Shown here one piece after another: positions 60,824-64,000 of a DNA stretch of 64,000 nt; positions within the stretch are counted from its first letter, which is position 1; each line of letters opens with the position of its first letter. The stretch comes from BRHc4a sp049323915. Lineage in GTDB: Bacteria > Bacillota > Desulfotomaculia > Desulfotomaculales > Desulfocucumaceae. Made by a program: the position numbers and the translations under genes. The DNA lies in assembly GCA_049323915.1 (NCBI GenBank), contig JBMOPC010000058.1:22611-86610 (forward strand), read 5' to 3'. The notes beneath the pieces were generated by a model. It searched no databases. It saw nothing but the letters and a program-made list of their open reading frames with translations, and was not told where the DNA came from.

Positions 60824-61633
60824 ATGTATCATTTTGTAATGGATGCTTTTAACGGTTATCGTTCCCGATTGGATGATATTATGCTGGTTCACGAAGTCTT
60901 GGAAGAAATACCTATGAAACTGGGCCTAAAGACGGTTATGGCTCCTTATATTCTGCCTTATTACAACGGTGTTGTCCCCGAGGACTGCGGCATAAGCACT
61001 TTCGAGTTTCTCGAGGGGGGGCATTTTACCATACACACATTTTCCTTCCGGGAGGCATATTTTGTTGATTTGCTGTCTCCCGAACCCTTTGATGCCATCA
61101 AGCTGGAAAATATGATCAAATGCGCCTTCCCGGCGGAAACAATAAACTGTTATACTCTGAAAAGGGAAGAAAAAAACAGCTATCCCCAAAATATACAAAT
61201 AAACGAGGACATGGACTTCGGGCCTCATGTCTTTCTTGACTTTGAGGACTATGACGGTCCCACCACCATGGATGATCTCTTTGACCTTTTTGATGAAATG
61301 CCCTTTAAAATCGGGATGACTCCAATAATGCGCCCCTATGCAATAAGAAACACGATAGGAAACGAAAGGGTTACCTCAATTCTTACCATGATTGCCGAGA
61401 GCCATATCAGCCTGCACTATTTTGAGGAGTCCAAACGGGCATACCTGGACCTGTTTTCCTGCCGCTTCTTCGGTTACGACGAGGTGATAGGAAAGCTAAA
61501 GCAGTTGTTCAGCAGCAATGTCACCAATGAGACTCTGATCTCACGCGGCAGCAAATACCAGCAGTTAAAAAGAGTTTCCACTTCCCAGGCCATTAATTCC
61601 AGGGCCTGGCTGGATAATGTTTACAAAAAATAA
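60824..61633 (+). CDS. tandem-duplicated SpeD-like (AdoMet decarboxylase family) protein
   Basis: 269 residues made of two SpeD-like domains. The second (about 132-245) has AESHISLHYF and YLDLFSC; Ser193, His198 and Cys213 have the same spacing as the pyruvoyl Ser, His and Cys (63/68/83) of the Thermotoga enzyme. The first (about 1-115) has GGHFTIHTF with Gly66 in place of Ser and Pro in place of Cys, so it cannot self-process. Bacterial SpeD is normally one domain of about 120-130 aa. It could decarboxylate SAM, or ornithine/arginine like some recently reported SpeD relatives. No speE neighbour. Start ATG 60824. Confidence 0.82.
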   Translation: MYHFVMDAFNGYRSRLDDIMLVHEVLEEIPMKLGLKTVMAPYILPYYNGVVPEDCGISTFEFLEGGHFTIHTFSFREAYFVDLLSPEPFDAIKLENMIKCAFPAETINCYTLKREEKNSYPQNIQINEDMDFGPHVFLDFEDYDGPTTMDDLFDLFDEMPFKIGMTPIMRPYAIRNTIGNERVTSILTMIAESHISLHYFEESKRAYLDLFSCRFFGYDEVIGKLKQLFSSNVTNETLISRGSKYQQLKRVSTSQAINSRAWLDNVYKK

Positions 61634-61634
61634 A

Positions 61635-61653
61635 GCAGGCATTATTTGCCTGC
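61635..61653. terminator. terminator hairpin between convergent genes
   Basis: GCAGGCA TTATT TGCCTGC; on the minus strand it continues TTTATTTTTT, and on the plus strand it is followed by AAAAA. Confidence 0.75.
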
Positions 61654-61661
61654 CAAAAAGG

Positions 61662-61814
61662 TCAGTGGGCAATGTGACGCCCGCTGGCCTTTTCTTCGGT
61701 TTCTTCCATTATTCTCTGTACGGGCTTTTTATAAATGGCTGAGAATACCCCTATGCCAAGGCATATTACCAGGGAGTACCAGAAATAAGTGAAATCGATA
61801 TTAAATCCGTTCAT
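61662..61814 (-). CDS. small membrane protein, 50 aa
   Basis: MNGFNIDFTYFWYSLVICLG followed by IGVFSAIYKKPVQRIMEETEE and a His-containing end. One membrane segment. ATG 61814 has GGAGG eight bases upstream. Below the usual cutoff. Possibly a small cytochrome- or transporter-associated peptide; function unknown. Confidence 0.65.
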   Translation of the reverse strand: MNGFNIDFTYFWYSLVICLGIGVFSAIYKKPVQRIMEETEEKASGRHIAH

Positions 61815-61963
61815 AAATAGAACCTCCTTCATACCCTTAAACCGGGCGTGTTGTTTAATGATAAAGGACCGATCTTTTTTATATGCACCAATTACTTAAC
61901 ATCATAAAATATTATTGCATATTTTAGCCTGTATGGAAAGAGGTCATTCTTAACAGCCCGTCC

Positions 61964-64000
61964 TTACGCCTGCTCCCTGAATGCCTGCTGAAACTGCTCA
62001 AGGGTCATCTTAATGCTCCGGGGCTTGCTGCCTTCAAATCCCCCGACAATTCCGCGCCTTTCCATAATATCCACCAGCCTGGCCGCCCTGGCGTACCCAA
62101 TGTGCAATCTTCGCTGCAGAAGGGATATTGATGCCGTGCCGCTTTCAATGAATATCCTGACGGCCTGTACCAGCAATTCGTCATGATCATCGTCGGCATC
62201 CCCGTTTCCTTCTTCAGCCGGAGGGGCGGTAAGCACCTGTTCATCGTAAACCGGCTGGGCCTGCTCCTTCAAATAGGTAACCAAGCTCTCCACCTCCTGG
62301 TCGGAAAGGTACGCTCCCTGAACCCTCACGGGCTTTGCCGCTCCTACCGGGAAGAACAGCATATCCCCCCTTCCCAGAAGTTTTTCCGCGCCTCCCATAT
62401 CCAGAATGGTCCGTGAGTCTACCAGGGAGGAAACGGCGAAAGAGATCCTGGAAGGTATGTTGGCCTTAATCAGGCCGGTTATAACGTCAACCGACGGCCG
62501 CTGGGTGGCTATTACCAGGTGCAGTCCGGCGGCCCTTGCCATTTGGGCCAGACGGCAGATGGAATCCTCCACGTCTGCCGGGGCCACCATCATCAGGTCG
62601 GCCAGCTCGTCTATAATTATGACAATGTAGGGCAGGGTGCTGTTATTATCCACCCCTTCGGGGCATGTCTTGTTATACCTTGCTATATCCCGCACACCGG
62701 CTGATGCAAAAATCTCGTAGCGGCGCTCCATTTCCTTCACCGCCCAGCGCAGGACTCCGGCGGCCTTTTTGGCGTCGGTGACCACCGGGGATATCAGGTG
62801 GGGGATGCCGTTGTAGGTGGCCAGTTCCACCATCTTGGGGTCCACCATCACCAGCTTAACTTCGTCCGGGGTGGACTTGAACAGTATGCTCGCTATCAGT
62901 GTGTTGATACAGACACTTTTTCCGGCGCCGGTGGCCCCGGCCACAAGGAGGTGGGGCATTTTGCCCAGGTCCGCCAGCACGGTGGACCCTGCTATGTCTT
63001 TGCCGAGGGCCACAGTAAGCTTTGACTGTGAGTTTGTGAACTCCCGGGTTTCAGCCAACTCACGCAAGGTGACAGGAGAAATCTCCCTGTTGGGCACCTC
63101 AATGCCAACTGCGGCCTTGCCGGGAATGGGAGCCTCTATGCGGACCCCAGGCGCCGCCAAATTCAGCGCAATGTCATCTGCCAATCCCACAATGCGGCTG
63201 ACCTTTATTCCCGGCGGGGGCTGAATCTCATACCGGGTAATGGCCGGCCCCACCGAGACACCGGATACCCTGGCTGCTATACCGAAGCTCTCCAGTGTGG
63301 ATTCCAGCAGGCGGGCGCGTTCGGTTATTTCCTTGTCGGAAACCTCGTTTTTATTTCTTTCCGACTTCAAAATACTTATGGGAGGCAGTCGGTACATACT
63401 GCCGTCCGCCAGTGAGGTGACAGGTAAGTCAGGGATTTCAGCCTGAGACCTGGATGACTTTTTTTTGGGGGCGGGATCATGTTCCTGCGGGGGCTTTTTT
63501 TCTTTTACGTGAGTATCCTCCGGAGGATCATCCCCTGGAATGGTCTTAGCTGCGGTGGGACTGATATTGGTGCTTTCCCGGGGCTCCACATCCTCAAAAA
63601 GGAAGTTGAACACCCAGTTCCACATCCTGCTCCCGGCCTTTCTGGCGCGCAGGGAGGCAAGAAGACCAAGCTGGGCCATGGTATAACCGGTTATCAGCAG
63701 CAGTGACGCCAGGATAAGGGAAGTAAGAATAATATAGGCGCCCACCGTGCCGAAAGACCCGGTGAGAGCGTAAACCAGTGCAGCGCCGACAATCCCGCCC
63801 CCCCGGCCTTTGAGTCCGTGGCCGAACAGATTGTCCAGGGGCGCGTCCAGGTGGCCCAGGGTAAGAAAAACCAGGCCCAGCATGATAAAACCTGCCGCCC
63901 TGGGGGTTATCCTGAAGTCGCCTTGTTCTTTAATCAGTTTAAGTCCGAGAAAAAACAGGCCGAGGCTTATAAGATACCTGCTCTCCCCGGCTACTATTTC
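61964..64000 (-). CDS. ftsK: DNA translocase FtsK/SpoIIIE, N-terminus outside window
   Basis: Chromosome-pumping motor for division and sporulation septa. The frame is open to the right edge, so the first membrane helices are missing. Seen: membrane segments near the edge, an acidic/lysine-rich linker, beta-domain (IARVSGVSVGPAITRYEIQPPPGIKVSRI), Walker A VAGATGAGKSVCINTL, Walker B YIVIIIDELADLMM, LATQRPSVDVITGLIKANIPSRI and the C-terminal gamma winged helix (SLLQRRLHIGYARAARLVDIMERRGIVG). Which of FtsK or SpoIIIE it is cannot be decided here. Confidence 0.95.
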   Translation of the reverse strand, partial: EIVAGESRYLISLGLFFLGLKLIKEQGDFRITPRAAGFIMLGLVFLTLGHLDAPLDNLFGHGLKGRGGGIVGAALVYALTGSFGTVGAYIILTSLILASLLLITGYTMAQLGLLASLRARKAGSRMWNWVFNFLFEDVEPRESTNISPTAAKTIPGDDPPEDTHVKEKKPPQEHDPAPKKKSSRSQAEIPDLPVTSLADGSMYRLPPISILKSERNKNEVSDKEITERARLLESTLESFGIAARVSGVSVGPAITRYEIQPPPGIKVSRIVGLADDIALNLAAPGVRIEAPIPGKAAVGIEVPNREISPVTLRELAETREFTNSQSKLTVALGKDIAGSTVLADLGKMPHLLVAGATGAGKSVCINTLIASILFKSTPDEVKLVMVDPKMVELATYNGIPHLISPVVTDAKKAAGVLRWAVKEMERRYEIFASAGVRDIARYNKTCPEGVDNNSTLPYIVIIIDELADLMMVAPADVEDSICRLAQMARAAGLHLVIATQRPSVDVITGLIKANIPSRISFAVSSLVDSRTILDMGGAEKLLGRGDMLFFPVGAAKPVRVQGAYLSDQEVESLVTYLKEQAQPVYDEQVLTAPPAEEGNGDADDDHDELLVQAVRIFIESGTASISLLQRRLHIGYARAARLVDIMERRGIVGGFEGSKPRSIKMTLEQFQQAFREQA

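Noticed and set aside
1..64000. tRNA or rRNA genes
   Set aside because: No cloverleaf with a T-loop GTTCRAATCC-type core and acceptor pairing was found; the GAATCC stretches seen are GA-rich spacers.

Overview
The window is a moderately GC-rich (roughly 53-55 % by eye) stretch of an anaerobic, endospore-forming Gram-positive genome, most like a member of the Peptococcaceae / Desulfotomaculales (Pelotomaculum- or Desulfotomaculum-type Clostridia). Reasons: strong GGAGG-type ribosome binding sites, many TTG and GTG starts, sporulation and germination genes (SpoIID/LytB, YteA-type, BofC-like, GerMN/Gmad2, SpoIIIE/FtsK, PAS kinase), a SigI/RsgI pair, Gram-positive MurT/GatD, and anaerobic metabolism (acyl-CoA dehydrogenase, ADP-forming acyl-CoA synthetase, rubrerythrin, Na+-pumping decarboxylase, tungstate permease). 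No rRNA, tRNA, CRISPR array, transposase or prophage was seen. Genus-level placement is inference.

Layout. 1-3.2 kb: acyl-CoA degradation (acyl-CoA dehydrogenase, MaoC hydratase, acyl-CoA ligase). 3.6-9.4 kb: Na+/phosphate transporter behind a Pho-box-like site, HtrA protease, three-PAS histidine kinase, small membrane proteins. 9.5-12.6 kb: a metal-homeostasis block, with His-rich YmaF, a Zn/Cd/Pb P-type ATPase whose N-terminal metal-binding motif contains an in-frame TGA (probable selenocysteine) and an ArsR/CadC repressor with a cadO-like palindrome. 12.8-18.3 kb: TtcA-like protein, a free-standing archaeal-type ThrRS editing domain, ADP-forming acyl-CoA synthetase, DRTGG protein, rubrerythrin. 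18.3-22.4 kb: MarR-controlled efflux operon. 22.4-29.1 kb: DUF255 protein, two fluoride channels, ferredoxin, small conserved genes, then a degenerate intergenic repeat array. 29.2-33.6 kb: TrkA/TrkH, YebC, BofC-like. 33.8-44.1 kb: the conserved block ruvCAB - queH (frameshifted) - DUF2905 - spoIID - queA - tgt - yajC - HD - secD - secF. 44.2-48.4 kb: DUF5665, YteA-type, CDF transporter, sigI-rsgI. 48.5-55.9 kb: a Moco/Tuco-type riboswitch ahead of an orphan TupB permease, decarboxylase beta and gamma subunits (minus strand), ECF transporter CbiQ and a CbiO-DUF4198 fusion, MurT-GatD. 55.9-64 kb: NagA, a GNAT protein, several very small genes, a GerMN protein that appears to start at ATA, a tandem-duplicated SpeD-like enzyme, and FtsK/SpoIIIE running off the right edge.

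The items most worth following up are the TGA-containing P-type ATPase with a well-placed bSECIS-like hairpin, the duplicated SpeD-like protein with one degenerate and one apparently active half, the CbiO-DUF4198 fusion lacking an S component, the free-standing ThrRS editing domain, the riboswitch-controlled orphan TupB, and the Cys-Cys repeat leader peptide in front of the MarR operon.
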